NCBI GenBank assembly: GCA_013376995.1
Contig: JACAAZ010000004.1
Span: 259,494 to 323,493 of the forward strand
Direction of reading: 5' to 3'
Length of the DNA: 64,000 bases
From: Bacteroidota bacterium
Lineage (GTDB): Bacteria; Bacteroidota; Bacteroidia; Bacteroidales; UBA4417
The position numbers and the translations under genes were made by a program. The notes beneath the pieces were generated by a model, which was given only the letters and a program-made list of their open reading frames with translations, did not search any database and was not told the origin of the DNA. This document shows, one piece after another, positions 26,680 through 34,728 of this stretch (position 1 is its first letter; each line of letters opens with the position of its first letter).

Positions 26680-27396
26680 ATGCCAAATGGTGAATTGGAA
26701 ATATGTATTCCAGAAGAAGAGATCATTAGCCGGCTGCAAAATCTTTTACCATTTGGAATAATGCCGTTTGAGCAGGCAGTTAACGGAGCCGGCTACGGGA
26801 TAGTAATGTGTTGTGGAGAGAAGGAGGTGAACTGCCTGAAACAACAACCTATAGAAGTTGAACGCAGCCATGCGGAACAACTAATGCAAATTCAGCATCT
26901 TATGATTGTGGATGCCTATTGCAGGTACAGTAAAATGGGATTTCAAGGTGCTTATCTGGCAGGGCCATACTTGAGGCAGCGAGATATCGTACTTTGGGAA
27001 GCAGGCGTTTCTCATTTCATCTTTCCCGATTTTACTGAAATGAAAGCATCGGGTAAGTCTCGCGACAAGCTATTTGATGAACATTTTGGGATAGGGGCAA
27101 CCAGAATGTTCTTCGGCTTTGGTGAATGTTATAAAAGAGCGTTTAAAGAGTCGGAAATCCCAATGCTGCAGTACTTTGGATATGATGTTCGTTCTCGTTC
27201 ACATTTGCAGAATCTTGCAATGAATTTCATGGTGTTGGATTCCCGGGTTATATGTTTGCGCGCTAACTTACGCAAAGACGAGGATGCTGCATGGACAATA
27301 CTGGCAGCTGCCGGAATTAACCGAGTATATCACTTGCCATCTGTTCCGTTGACCATTCCTGAACCTGACCAGGAAATTGCAAAAGGACTTTTATAG
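26680..27396 (+). CDS. Hypothetical cytoplasmic protein
   Basis: This 238-residue protein has no signal peptide or membrane helix and matches no family I recognise. It is fairly rich in cysteine (five in the first half, with MCCGEKEVNCL around residues 43-53) and in glycine-phenylalanine segments (FGIGATRMFFGFGECYKRAF). Length, codon use and a lack of competing frames support a real gene. It is the last gene of the accessory block. Confidence 0.6.
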   Translation: MPNGELEICIPEEEIISRLQNLLPFGIMPFEQAVNGAGYGIVMCCGEKEVNCLKQQPIEVERSHAEQLMQIQHLMIVDAYCRYSKMGFQGAYLAGPYLRQRDIVLWEAGVSHFIFPDFTEMKASGKSRDKLFDEHFGIGATRMFFGFGECYKRAFKESEIPMLQYFGYDVRSRSHLQNLAMNFMVLDSRVICLRANLRKDEDAAWTILAAAGINRVYHLPSVPLTIPEPDQEIAKGLL

Positions 27397-27539
27397 TTAC
27401 AGGGAAAAAGCTGTCAGCAGTTTTGGGAGATATCCAGGTCTGTCAATTGGAAATATTTTTTTTAATATCTTAACAAAATCTTTTCCAGGACTGTTATTAG
27501 CATTGAATCACCTTTCCAAACTAACTAATTCCTTCAATT

Positions 27540-29192
27540 ATGCATTCACGAATACCATTTATACTTGGTGCTTTGTGTTTTTTGATTTGCCTCGTTGGCA
27601 GTAAACCTACCGATGCACAGCTGGTTTTAGATTCTGCTTTTTCATTCGACGGAATGCGCATCGATACAAATACCAATACAGACCCTTATCCCATTTATTA
27701 TCAAAAAATAATTGAACTACCTGATGGTAGTTATGTGGGCGGAGCTCATAATGGTATTCATAAAGTCTTGGTCAACGGTAATAAAGATATGAGCTTTGGG
27801 GTTGATGGTGATGCAAATTTCCCAACAATAAGTGGATATCAGTACGATGGCGTTCTATGTGTGAAATCCATTGCCATGCAAAGGGATGGGAAAATTGTGG
27901 TACTGGCGCAAGTGAAATATAATGAAGTGGTTAGTCCTTTCATGTGCCTGATGCGATATAATGCAAACGGTTTTCTTGACAACAGTTTTCATGAAACAGG
28001 CTATTTCGTTGACTCGCTCAGCGGGCATTCAACAGAACCTTGGGCTATGACGATTGACACGGTTACGAATCCAGGTAAGGATGTTATATATTTATGCGGA
28101 ACCTATGGGCATTGTGTCAATCTCCCGGGTGGAGGAAGTTATTGCTCCGATGGATTCTTTGTTATGGCTGTGGGACCTGATGGGAATTACGAAACAAGCT
28201 TCAAACAAGGCGGCACATGGACCGGATATGTTATTCCCTATCACCAAAGCGGACAGGATTACTTTACAAGTATTCATGTTATCAGCCCGGATAATATACT
28301 GCTTTCAGGGGTTACACTGGCAAACACCTATGCTTACTTTGCCCTGAAAATTAATTCCCTGGGCGATATAGACAGCACTTTTGGGACGAACGGATTATGG
28401 GAAAAAACTGACACCCTGTTTTCATTTAGCCGTTTTGCGTTTACCAAGCGGCTAGGTGCAGATAAAATCCTTCTGTTTCATAGCAGTGGTTATGATTCTG
28501 ATTCCACTTTTATCACTTATCGCTGTTTTGATACAAACGGTCATACGGTTACCTCATTCGGGCAGGATGGAAGTGTCGTTCAATCACTTAATTTGCACAA
28601 GGATTACGGTAGTTTCAACATGTGGTTTCCAATTGCCATCGATTCAAGTGAACGTATATACACCTGCCTTTACAGTAAACCGTCCACTACTTCCTATGTC
28701 CATATTCTAAGGATGTTACCCGACGGAAGCAGGGATGCATCTTTTGGAAACAACGGATTGCTTGTTTCTGAACCAATAAGGAATGATAACTGTATAAATG
28801 GTAATATAATGTATGATGCAATATGCTCGCGGAACAACAAACTTGTACTGGCATTTTTAAAAGATTATAATATTAATGCAATGAGTTTTGGTGGCGGGAT
28901 ATATCGCTTTATGGAAAAACCTGAATTCCCTAATACCATTAGTGAAATTCCTTCAGGCATTATTCAGATCAGTGTTGCAAACAGACAACTTTTGATAAGA
29001 AGTGATCTAAGCGGAATATGCCAGGTAGGGATATATTCTCTAAATGGACAATCCGTCTATTCAGCCTCAGCCTGTTTGAACCCGAAGCAACTTTCGAAGT
29101 TGTCATTACCGCTTTTATCCAGCGGAATCTATATAGCCGAAGTTATTAAGGGTCAAAAAAGAGAAACTGAAAAGATATTTATTGGAGATTAA
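27540..29192 (+). CDS. Secreted delta-60-repeat protein with T9SS type A tail
   Basis: This 550-residue protein has a signal peptide (cleavage after PTDAQ, near residue 27). The body is a propeller-like array of delta-60 repeats, with units such as MQRDGKIVVLAQV and LMRYNANGFLDNSF, INSLGDIDSTFGTNGLW and LPDGSRDASFGNNGLL. The last 75 residues (ISVANRQLLIRSDL, VGIYSLNGQSVYS, SGIYIAEVIKGQKRETEKIFIGD) form a T9SS type A sorting domain. It should be exported to the surface; function unknown. Confidence 0.85.
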   Translation: MHSRIPFILGALCFLICLVGSKPTDAQLVLDSAFSFDGMRIDTNTNTDPYPIYYQKIIELPDGSYVGGAHNGIHKVLVNGNKDMSFGVDGDANFPTISGYQYDGVLCVKSIAMQRDGKIVVLAQVKYNEVVSPFMCLMRYNANGFLDNSFHETGYFVDSLSGHSTEPWAMTIDTVTNPGKDVIYLCGTYGHCVNLPGGGSYCSDGFFVMAVGPDGNYETSFKQGGTWTGYVIPYHQSGQDYFTSIHVISPDNILLSGVTLANTYAYFALKINSLGDIDSTFGTNGLWEKTDTLFSFSRFAFTKRLGADKILLFHSSGYDSDSTFITYRCFDTNGHTVTSFGQDGSVVQSLNLHKDYGSFNMWFPIAIDSSERIYTCLYSKPSTTSYVHILRMLPDGSRDASFGNNGLLVSEPIRNDNCINGNIMYDAICSRNNKLVLAFLKDYNINAMSFGGGIYRFMEKPEFPNTISEIPSGIIQISVANRQLLIRSDLSGICQVGIYSLNGQSVYSASACLNPKQLSKLSLPLLSSGIYIAEVIKGQKRETEKIFIGD

Positions 29193-29308
29193 ATTTGAAC
29201 CTGTTATTCGTTGGATAAAGTTAATAGTATTCTAATATTGCAGTAGGAATTAAGTACGGCTTTGAATGAATCTTGAATTCATTGCTATTTGATGAAATTA
29301 TAGTAGAA

Positions 29309-29911
29309 ATGAATATTGCTCATCTGAAACTGATTCTGTTTTGTTTGGTGCTTACCAACGTGTTTACTGTTCATGCACAAAGTGATTCCGCACTGTTTGA
29401 TAAGAATTTCCGCTTCAGGGATGGAATTTATACGTCGCCCCGTGAAGTCCTGGACAATAATCCCAGGTATCCTGGCTGCCAGCTAATGGGGAAATATAGT
29501 GCAGAGTCAATATTTGGCAGGCCGACCTACCATTATTTCAAACATGGAACTGACATGGGCGAATACATAGATTCTTTGTTTGCGTTTGTTTCCGAAGGGC
29601 AACTTCTAATAAACTACAGGCATGATTTTCATAAGATGATACTATTAGGGACGATTTCGACCTTCCTGGTGGATGCATTCCATATAGATGAAAACGGGGA
29701 TGCAGGAATCGTTGATAAACTATATTTCGTAGATTTCACAAATGGGAACATCAACAAGTTGTTACCCGAGAATGTTGAGTACATTTTTAAGCATGACAGG
29801 CAATTCTACAAAAGCTTTGTCTCAGCATCATACATGAAACAAAAGAAGACCTTATATTCGTTTGTCCTTAAATACAATGCTCTTCACCCAATCTATTTCA
29901 GGCTGGAATGA
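29309..29911 (+). CDS. Exported protein of unknown function
   Basis: From the ATG at 29309 the protein has 200 residues and a good signal peptide (MNIAHLKLILFCLVLTNVFTVHAQ); an in-frame start at 29273 would add a 12-residue acidic lead and is less likely. The mature part reads FRDGIYTSPREVLDNNPRYPGC and later FAFVSEGQLLINY and YIFKHDRQFYKSFV. I recognise no family. It may be periplasmic. It follows the delta-60 gene by 116 bases. Confidence 0.65.
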   Translation: MNIAHLKLILFCLVLTNVFTVHAQSDSALFDKNFRFRDGIYTSPREVLDNNPRYPGCQLMGKYSAESIFGRPTYHYFKHGTDMGEYIDSLFAFVSEGQLLINYRHDFHKMILLGTISTFLVDAFHIDENGDAGIVDKLYFVDFTNGNINKLLPENVEYIFKHDRQFYKSFVSASYMKQKKTLYSFVLKYNALHPIYFRLE

Positions 29912-30111
29912 CAGAAAATCTCAAAACCAAATACTATAATAATTACAGGAATTGCGGATACTCTTGTCGGTGTGTTAAGGACAAAAAATAGTGATTAGCA
30001 TTCATCCCGTTCTTGGATTTCACCGCACTACACTTGATCTTTTGTACAGCTTGTCAATTAGTTTGAGGTTGAAGGTTAATAAAATCCAGGTTCTGCTAAA
30101 TAAAGTGACGT

Positions 30112-30173
30112 ATTTGTAACATCTGGTTGATTTATGTTATATATTTGTAACAAAATGATAAATATTTATAACA
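30112..30173 (+). promoter_or_regulatory. Operator-like repeats over the promoter of the membrane/XRE gene pair
   Basis: The motif ATTTGTAACA occurs at 30112 and 30143, and ATTTATAACA at 30164; the starts are 31 and 21 bases apart, close to three and two helical turns. The second and third copies are right arms of dyads TGTTA-N8-TAACA (30135-30152) and TGATA-N8-TAACA (30156-30173). A -7 box TATATTTG (30140-30147) lies inside the second dyad. A repressor bound here would block transcription; the downstream XRE protein is the natural candidate. Confidence 0.55.
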
Positions 30174-30442
30174 TGAAAACAACACAAAAGTGGGTATCTT
30201 ATTTGTCGGTATTAAGTTTACTGGCAGTTTTGGAAGTATTTACCGGTAATCCCAAATGGGAGGTGTTTCTTGGTTTTCTCCCGTTTATGGCATTTGCAAG
30301 GGTAAAGGCTGATGAGCGTTTTAAAAGCAATATGAACAAGGCTGCCAGGAATGGGTTTATAGCCTCAATTCTTGGTGTAATCGGCCTGGTATTTGTCATC
30401 AGTTCCAATCCTTCACTGGATAAAATGGTGATTGCCCTCTAG
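30173..30442 (+). CDS. Small integral membrane protein
   Basis: From the ATG at 30173 the protein has 89 residues (MKTTQKWVSYL...). It has three hydrophobic segments, two near the start (about 6-21 and 27-42) and one near the end (about 60-80), with a basic loop (VKADERFKSNMNKAARNG). Upstream in-frame ATGs at 30134 and 30155 lie in or beyond the promoter box and are unlikely. It is followed at once by a small XRE regulator. Such membrane/XRE pairs are common and are often autoregulated. Confidence 0.65.
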   Translation: MKTTQKWVSYLSVLSLLAVLEVFTGNPKWEVFLGFLPFMAFARVKADERFKSNMNKAARNGFIASILGVIGLVFVISSNPSLDKMVIAL

Positions 30443-30516
30443 GTATGCCTGTGGCTTATGATGATTGTTTTTGCTGCATCATTTACAATATACGACCGGA
30501 AAGGAATTTCCTAAGA

Positions 30517-30723
30517 ATGGCACTTCAGAACAGGATCAAGGAACTCAGGGCAAGGCATAATCTTACCCAGGACGAGCTGGCAAAGCGGGTGGACATCCGC
30601 AGGGAGACCATTGTCCACCTTGAGAATAACCGATACAATCCTTCGCTCAAACTGGCTTCTGACATTGCCAGGGTTTTTGGGGTTCCCATAGAAGAGGTGC
30701 TTTGGTATGATGAGCAAAAGTGA
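30517..30723 (+). CDS. XRE/Cro-type helix-turn-helix regulator
   Basis: From the ATG at 30517 this is a 68-residue protein with a full Cro/C1 helix-turn-helix: NRIKELRARHNLTQDELAKRV, then RRETIVHLENN and ASDIARVFGVPIEEVLW. Length is typical of the small dyad-binding regulators paired with membrane proteins. An in-frame ATG at 30445, two bases after the upstream stop, would add 24 residues that do not look like the family. It probably binds the dyads at 30135-30173. Confidence 0.85.
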   Translation: MALQNRIKELRARHNLTQDELAKRVDIRRETIVHLENNRYNPSLKLASDIARVFGVPIEEVLWYDEQK

Positions 30724-30740
30724 TATCTGAGATAGTGTGT

Positions 30741-31805
30741 TCAGATGATCTGCTGATCCATTTTTAAAAGATCAGCTGCCAGGCATGAATGGACGGGAAT
30801 AATGGCAACGAGCTGGCCAGGATGCAGACTGATACCTTCGTTCAACTTCAGGATGCCGTGTTCCTGAGAGAGGGAGCTGAGATACCCCAGTGTTTTATCA
30901 GTATTCCAATGTTTTCCGTCCCATTCAACAGCCATTCCATATATAATTGAATTATCAGCTGATCTGCAGTATTCTTTCGATAGGTGAACGGCTCCTCCGT
31001 AAATGACAGCTTCCTGTCTCGATTTATGGATTGCAACAACAGGGCAAATGACTGCCACTGCAATATCCTTCATTTCACAGGATCCGATGTGGAATTGCAT
31101 CAGGTCATAAAAAACAAAATTCCCGGGACGGATTTCATCCACTCCGGGAAATTCATCCAGCAGGCTGCATCCAGGAGTATCGCCAACAGAGATGATCAGA
31201 TCCTGGTACATTGACTTGAATTCAGATTTCAATTTCTGCAGGCTTCTAAATACCGGCTGAAAAATCCCTTTTATTTCTTCCACTCCTTGAGCATGATAGG
31301 TTTGACCGGTATGCGTTAGGAATCCGCAAAATTGCAGTTTGCTATTGTTGCTGATCCTGTCCATGATGGCCCTGATCAGGGTTAGGTTTTCCGGTTCAAT
31401 TCCCGTGCGGTGATAACCACTGTCAATTTTCAGGAAAATACCAGTTTTGTTCCGGATATTTTCGAACAGGATACCTGCAACTTCTACAGACTCAATGAGC
31501 AGGTTCAGCCGGATGGTTGAACCAAGCTCAATAATGTCATCAATTTCAAGAATATTGCATGGGAAAGCAATTGTAATATTTTTCCATCCGTGCCCGGCAA
31601 AGAACCTTGCCATTCCAACAGAGGACACAGTTATCAGGTCTATACCCTCCTGCCTGAACCATTCACCAACTTCTGATGATTGATGAGTCTTAAAATGTGG
31701 CCTGAATATGAGGTTATTGCGCTTGGCTTTTTCAGCCATTTTGCTAATATTGGACTGGCAAATATTCTTGTTGATCAGGAGGGTTGGCCTGTTGATTGCT
31801 TTCAT
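30741..31805 (-). CDS. Fold-type III PLP enzyme, D-serine dehydratase/D-threonine aldolase-like
   Basis: This 354-residue protein has the alanine-racemase-like N-terminal barrel with the PLP lysine in RPHFKTHQ (Lys39), and the metal-site pair His339 and Cys341 in PVHSCLAAD at the end, as in DSD1-type enzymes. The pocket segments GFLTHTGQTYH and SVGDTPGCSLL also fit. It should act on D-amino acids such as D-serine or D-threonine with a zinc or other metal; the exact substrate is open. It converges with the XRE gene. Confidence 0.85.
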   Translation of the reverse strand: MKAINRPTLLINKNICQSNISKMAEKAKRNNLIFRPHFKTHQSSEVGEWFRQEGIDLITVSSVGMARFFAGHGWKNITIAFPCNILEIDDIIELGSTIRLNLLIESVEVAGILFENIRNKTGIFLKIDSGYHRTGIEPENLTLIRAIMDRISNNSKLQFCGFLTHTGQTYHAQGVEEIKGIFQPVFRSLQKLKSEFKSMYQDLIISVGDTPGCSLLDEFPGVDEIRPGNFVFYDLMQFHIGSCEMKDIAVAVICPVVAIHKSRQEAVIYGGAVHLSKEYCRSADNSIIYGMAVEWDGKHWNTDKTLGYLSSLSQEHGILKLNEGISLHPGQLVAIIPVHSCLAADLLKMDQQII

Positions 31806-31845
31806 AGCTGGGCATTAGGCAAAGGTTAAGAAGGTATTATTTTGA

Positions 31846-31853
31846 TACATTTG
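31846..31853 (+). promoter_or_regulatory. -7 promoter box upstream of the GldN-like lipoprotein gene
   Basis: TACATTTG matches the Bacteroidota -7 consensus and lies 112 bases before the ATG at 31966. No -33 TTTG is at the usual distance. Confidence 0.35.
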
Positions 31854-31965
31854 TAAGGAGTAACAAATTTGCAAAGAAATATCGTTGAGAGGGATAATAA
31901 ACCCTTCCCGTTGTAAGTTTAACTAGTGGTAATTCACTTTATAGATAATCAAAAAACTTATTTAG

Positions 31966-32529
31966 ATGAAAAGTTATTTTATACCGCTTTTTGCAGTTAT
32001 AATGCTATTAAGCTTTGCATGTCAACGCAATATCAGCAAGCCTGAAAATATAGTCACAAAAAGGATCCAGTATGATGTTTCCATTAAATCGCCGGATCCC
32101 GATTTCGACTGGTGGGTTCAGAATCTTGAAGGGGAGAAAAGAGAATCTGTTGTAAAGAATATTATCAATAATGCCACCGAAGGAAAGGTTAAAGCATATG
32201 ATTTTTTTACCAATAAGTTACTGACAGTTAAACAGGTTCACGATATGCTTTTCCGTGCTGATACTATTCAATTGCAGAGACCTAATCCTCCTTTTGAGTT
32301 TTATGATACAGTAATAAGTCAGAATGCTAACATTAACAATATTTCACGACTTCGATTCCTTGAGGAATGGAGTATGGATGAAAAGTCCCTGGCTTTTTCG
32401 AAAAAAGTGCTGGGTATCTGTCCCTTGATGGAAGCCTATACCGATAATGGTGAACTAAAAGGTTACAAACCATTGTTCTGGGTGTTTTTTGATGACCGCT
32501 ATCCAGGAGAGTTTATGGTGGGAAAGTAG
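31966..32529 (+). CDS. Short GldN/PorN-like lipoprotein
   Basis: This 187-residue protein has a lipobox at LLSFAC (Cys19). The rest resembles GldN/PorN of the type IX secretion system: EGKVKAYDFFTNKLLTVKQV, then an acidic middle part, and near the end RFLEEWSMDEKSL, VLGICPLMEAY, GYKPLFWVFFD. True GldN is longer, is not a lipoprotein, and is coded beside gldK, gldL and gldM, none of which is here. I take it as a family paralogue of unknown role. Confidence in the family is moderate because it rests on recalled patterns. Confidence 0.62.
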   Translation: MKSYFIPLFAVIMLLSFACQRNISKPENIVTKRIQYDVSIKSPDPDFDWWVQNLEGEKRESVVKNIINNATEGKVKAYDFFTNKLLTVKQVHDMLFRADTIQLQRPNPPFEFYDTVISQNANINNISRLRFLEEWSMDEKSLAFSKKVLGICPLMEAYTDNGELKGYKPLFWVFFDDRYPGEFMVGK

Positions 32530-32867
32530 AGGGGAAGCAGGCGGGAAGCGGGAAGCCGGGAGTAGATAGGAAGTAGGAGGTTAGAAGTAAGAGGTAATAG
32601 TTTTCTTGACTTCATATCTATTAATACTTTCCCCTTGTCACCCCATCGCCTTGTCTCCTTGTCTGAGAGGAAGCAGGAAGTCGGAAGCAGTAGGCAGTTG
32701 GCAGTAGGCAGGAAGCAGGAAGCCGCGAGTCCTGGGATGTAATCTGAAAATTGTTTATTGAATCCCTCCGAAAACAGTAATCATGGATTTTCAGCAATAC
32801 CTGCTCTTTGGAGTACACACTCAATTTGAGATGAGATACCACCTTGTCGGGACAAACTCCTAAGGAA
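32530..32867. other. Repeat-filled intergenic region between convergent genes
   Basis: Two arrays of GGAAGTA/GGAAGCA-type heptamers (32530-32600 and 32667-32730) with a stretch of CCTTGTC simple sequence (about 32635-32665) between them. The first array starts right after the upstream stop codon. Nothing else is recognisable; no gene and no clear terminator. Confidence 0.7.
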
Positions 32868-34085
32868 TTATTGAATTATAAGTTTTTTGGTTTGAATACT
32901 ATTTTGATTTTGAAGCGTTACCATATATACTCCTTTGGTAAGGGATATTGTTGAGATTTCAGTTTCCGGATGCTGAATATGAGTAGATAAACACTCTTTG
33001 CCATTCATATCATAGATCCTGAAGGTGGAATTATGAGCAGATTCGCTCATATTCAGTATAAACTTGCTTGTTGCCGGATTAGGAAAGATGGTAAAATCTG
33101 ATTTGTCCTGCTCTCGTATGGAAGTTGTTATGTATGCACTCCTGGCAAATGAGTAATTATCACAAACAATTTCAGAAACCGTTGCAGGAACATATCCTGT
33201 AGTATAGGTATTATCCTGTGTATTAAAAACGATCATTCTTTCATTAAAAGCAGAGTCAAACCCTACCAGGAGAAAACTCCCTGAATTCTGGTCAAAGGAA
33301 GATGACCCCGCCAAATAATATGGGAAGCCCGCTAACAAACCTCTTTCTATCAACTCACCAGTGGTTGTGTTAATCTCAACAACTTTATTGCCTGTATAAT
33401 TTCCGGATGAATTATATTCTGCATTCGAGGCGTAAAGAATATTTTTTACGTTATCATAATTAACACTTGAGAAATTGTTTCCAATTGCTGTTGTAAGAAG
33501 GATTGTTTTTGTCCAGGAAAAAACCGGATTTCGAACAGGGATTTCATATAAACAGTTGTTTTGCGAACCATCAAAACCAATGTAATATATTATTCCTTCA
33601 TTGGAATTGAAACCAATTGCATCTGCAACAATTCCATTCACGCCAGGTTCGACGATAATTCCCAGTAAGCTATCAGAACCGGTACTTATATCATATTCAT
33701 TTACACTGATATAGCCAACAGAATCGGAGCTCAGATTATATATTTTACCGGTGCTCATATCGATTTCTGAAATATTCGACATGGCAGCATAAGGGATGAG
33801 ACTGGGGATATTTGAATTTGTATTGAAGGAAAGTAAAACTCCGGAACCGGAAGCTATTCCGCCTAAATAATAATTGCTGTTATACGAATCGAATACAGAA
33901 GATGCAAACAGGTATGCTTCAAGTCCCGAGGGATATGCGGTGACTGATGAAGAATCAAGGGCCTGCCATTTAACAATATCAATAGTCCCGTTTGGATTGG
34001 CACTTGCTCCGACAAGATTGATCTGGGCTTTCGCTATCAGAAAGGAAAGGAGGAAGAGTAACAGGGTAAAATTTATCTTTTTCAT
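32868..34085 (-). CDS. Secreted protein with T9SS type A tail
   Basis: This 405-residue protein has a signal peptide (MKKINFTLLLFLLSFLIAKAQ). The body (about 25-320) looks like a beta-propeller of seven-bladed type, with repeated LFNTQDNTY- and GYISVNEYD-like strands, but I cannot name a family. The last 80 residues (FTIFPNPATSKFILNM, TFRIYDMNGKECLS, LTKGVYMVTLQNQNSIQTKKLIIQ) are a T9SS type A sorting domain. Confidence 0.8.
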   Translation of the reverse strand: MKKINFTLLLFLLSFLIAKAQINLVGASANPNGTIDIVKWQALDSSSVTAYPSGLEAYLFASSVFDSYNSNYYLGGIASGSGVLLSFNTNSNIPSLIPYAAMSNISEIDMSTGKIYNLSSDSVGYISVNEYDISTGSDSLLGIIVEPGVNGIVADAIGFNSNEGIIYYIGFDGSQNNCLYEIPVRNPVFSWTKTILLTTAIGNNFSSVNYDNVKNILYASNAEYNSSGNYTGNKVVEINTTTGELIERGLLAGFPYYLAGSSSFDQNSGSFLLVGFDSAFNERMIVFNTQDNTYTTGYVPATVSEIVCDNYSFARSAYITTSIREQDKSDFTIFPNPATSKFILNMSESAHNSTFRIYDMNGKECLSTHIQHPETEISTISLTKGVYMVTLQNQNSIQTKKLIIQ

Positions 34086-34728
34086 TGTAAATATTTTGAT
34101 TTTTACAGTTCCGTTATTTCATGATAAATTTAAGTGAATTTATACCTATACAGTATCGAAACAGTTAATATCACCTTCAAGGGAGATTTTGACCATTTTT
34201 AAAATGAGATCATCGCCCATACTTGGCCAGAACTTTTCGGCCATTTTTTGTTGTTTGCTGAACTGCCAGCGGCCTAAATGAATTATCTGAATCATCAGTG
34301 CGGATTTTCCAGAAGAACGAAAAGGAAGGGTTAGATGTATACTCAATTTGCTTCTATTGTTAACCTGGTGGGTATATTGATTTTGTCGGTCTTGTCTTCA
34401 TTCTTTTCGTCATTAAACTCAACCATCTGCATTCTTTTTTAACAAACCGCAAAAAATAAAACCGTTTAGGGGCAAAGCTACATACCAATAAAGCTTGCCG
34501 GGCAACCCTAAAGGCCTGAAAGTGGCTGTTTTAGTCAAAGTATTCTTTTCATTGGTCTTAATTAAATTCCAGTCGAAAAATAATTCAAATATTTAACATC
34601 CGGGAGATAATATTGTTTAATTATTTGAAATATAGATTAAACAAAAAAACTCTTCGGATTTCGGAGAGAATATTTCCTGAACATTTTGTAAAAATTATTG
34701 TTTAATAATAGATCTAAAACATTAAACA
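34086..34728. other. Long intergenic region between divergent T9SS cargo genes
   Basis: These 643 bases hold one doubtful small frame (34146-34346, listed separately) and AT-rich sequence near 34560-34720 that is likely to hold promoters. I see no strong promoter match, no hairpin with T-run and no RNA gene. Confidence 0.5.
34146..34346 (-). CDS. Doubtful small hypothetical gene or gene remnant
   Basis: A 66-residue frame with normal-looking composition in its second half (FSKQQKMAEKFWPSMGDDLI, VKISLEGDINCFDTV) stands in an otherwise gene-free region. There is no signal peptide, no clear ribosome binding site and no family match. It could be a short real gene or a fragment of a lost one. Confidence 0.25.
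   Translation of the reverse strand: MSIHLTLPFRSSGKSALMIQIIHLGRWQFSKQQKMAEKFWPSMGDDLILKMVKISLEGDINCFDTV

Noticed and set aside
21371..27396. Integron cassette array
   Set aside because: Gene content fits, but I found no repeated attC-like site between genes and no integrase, so I only call an accessory block.
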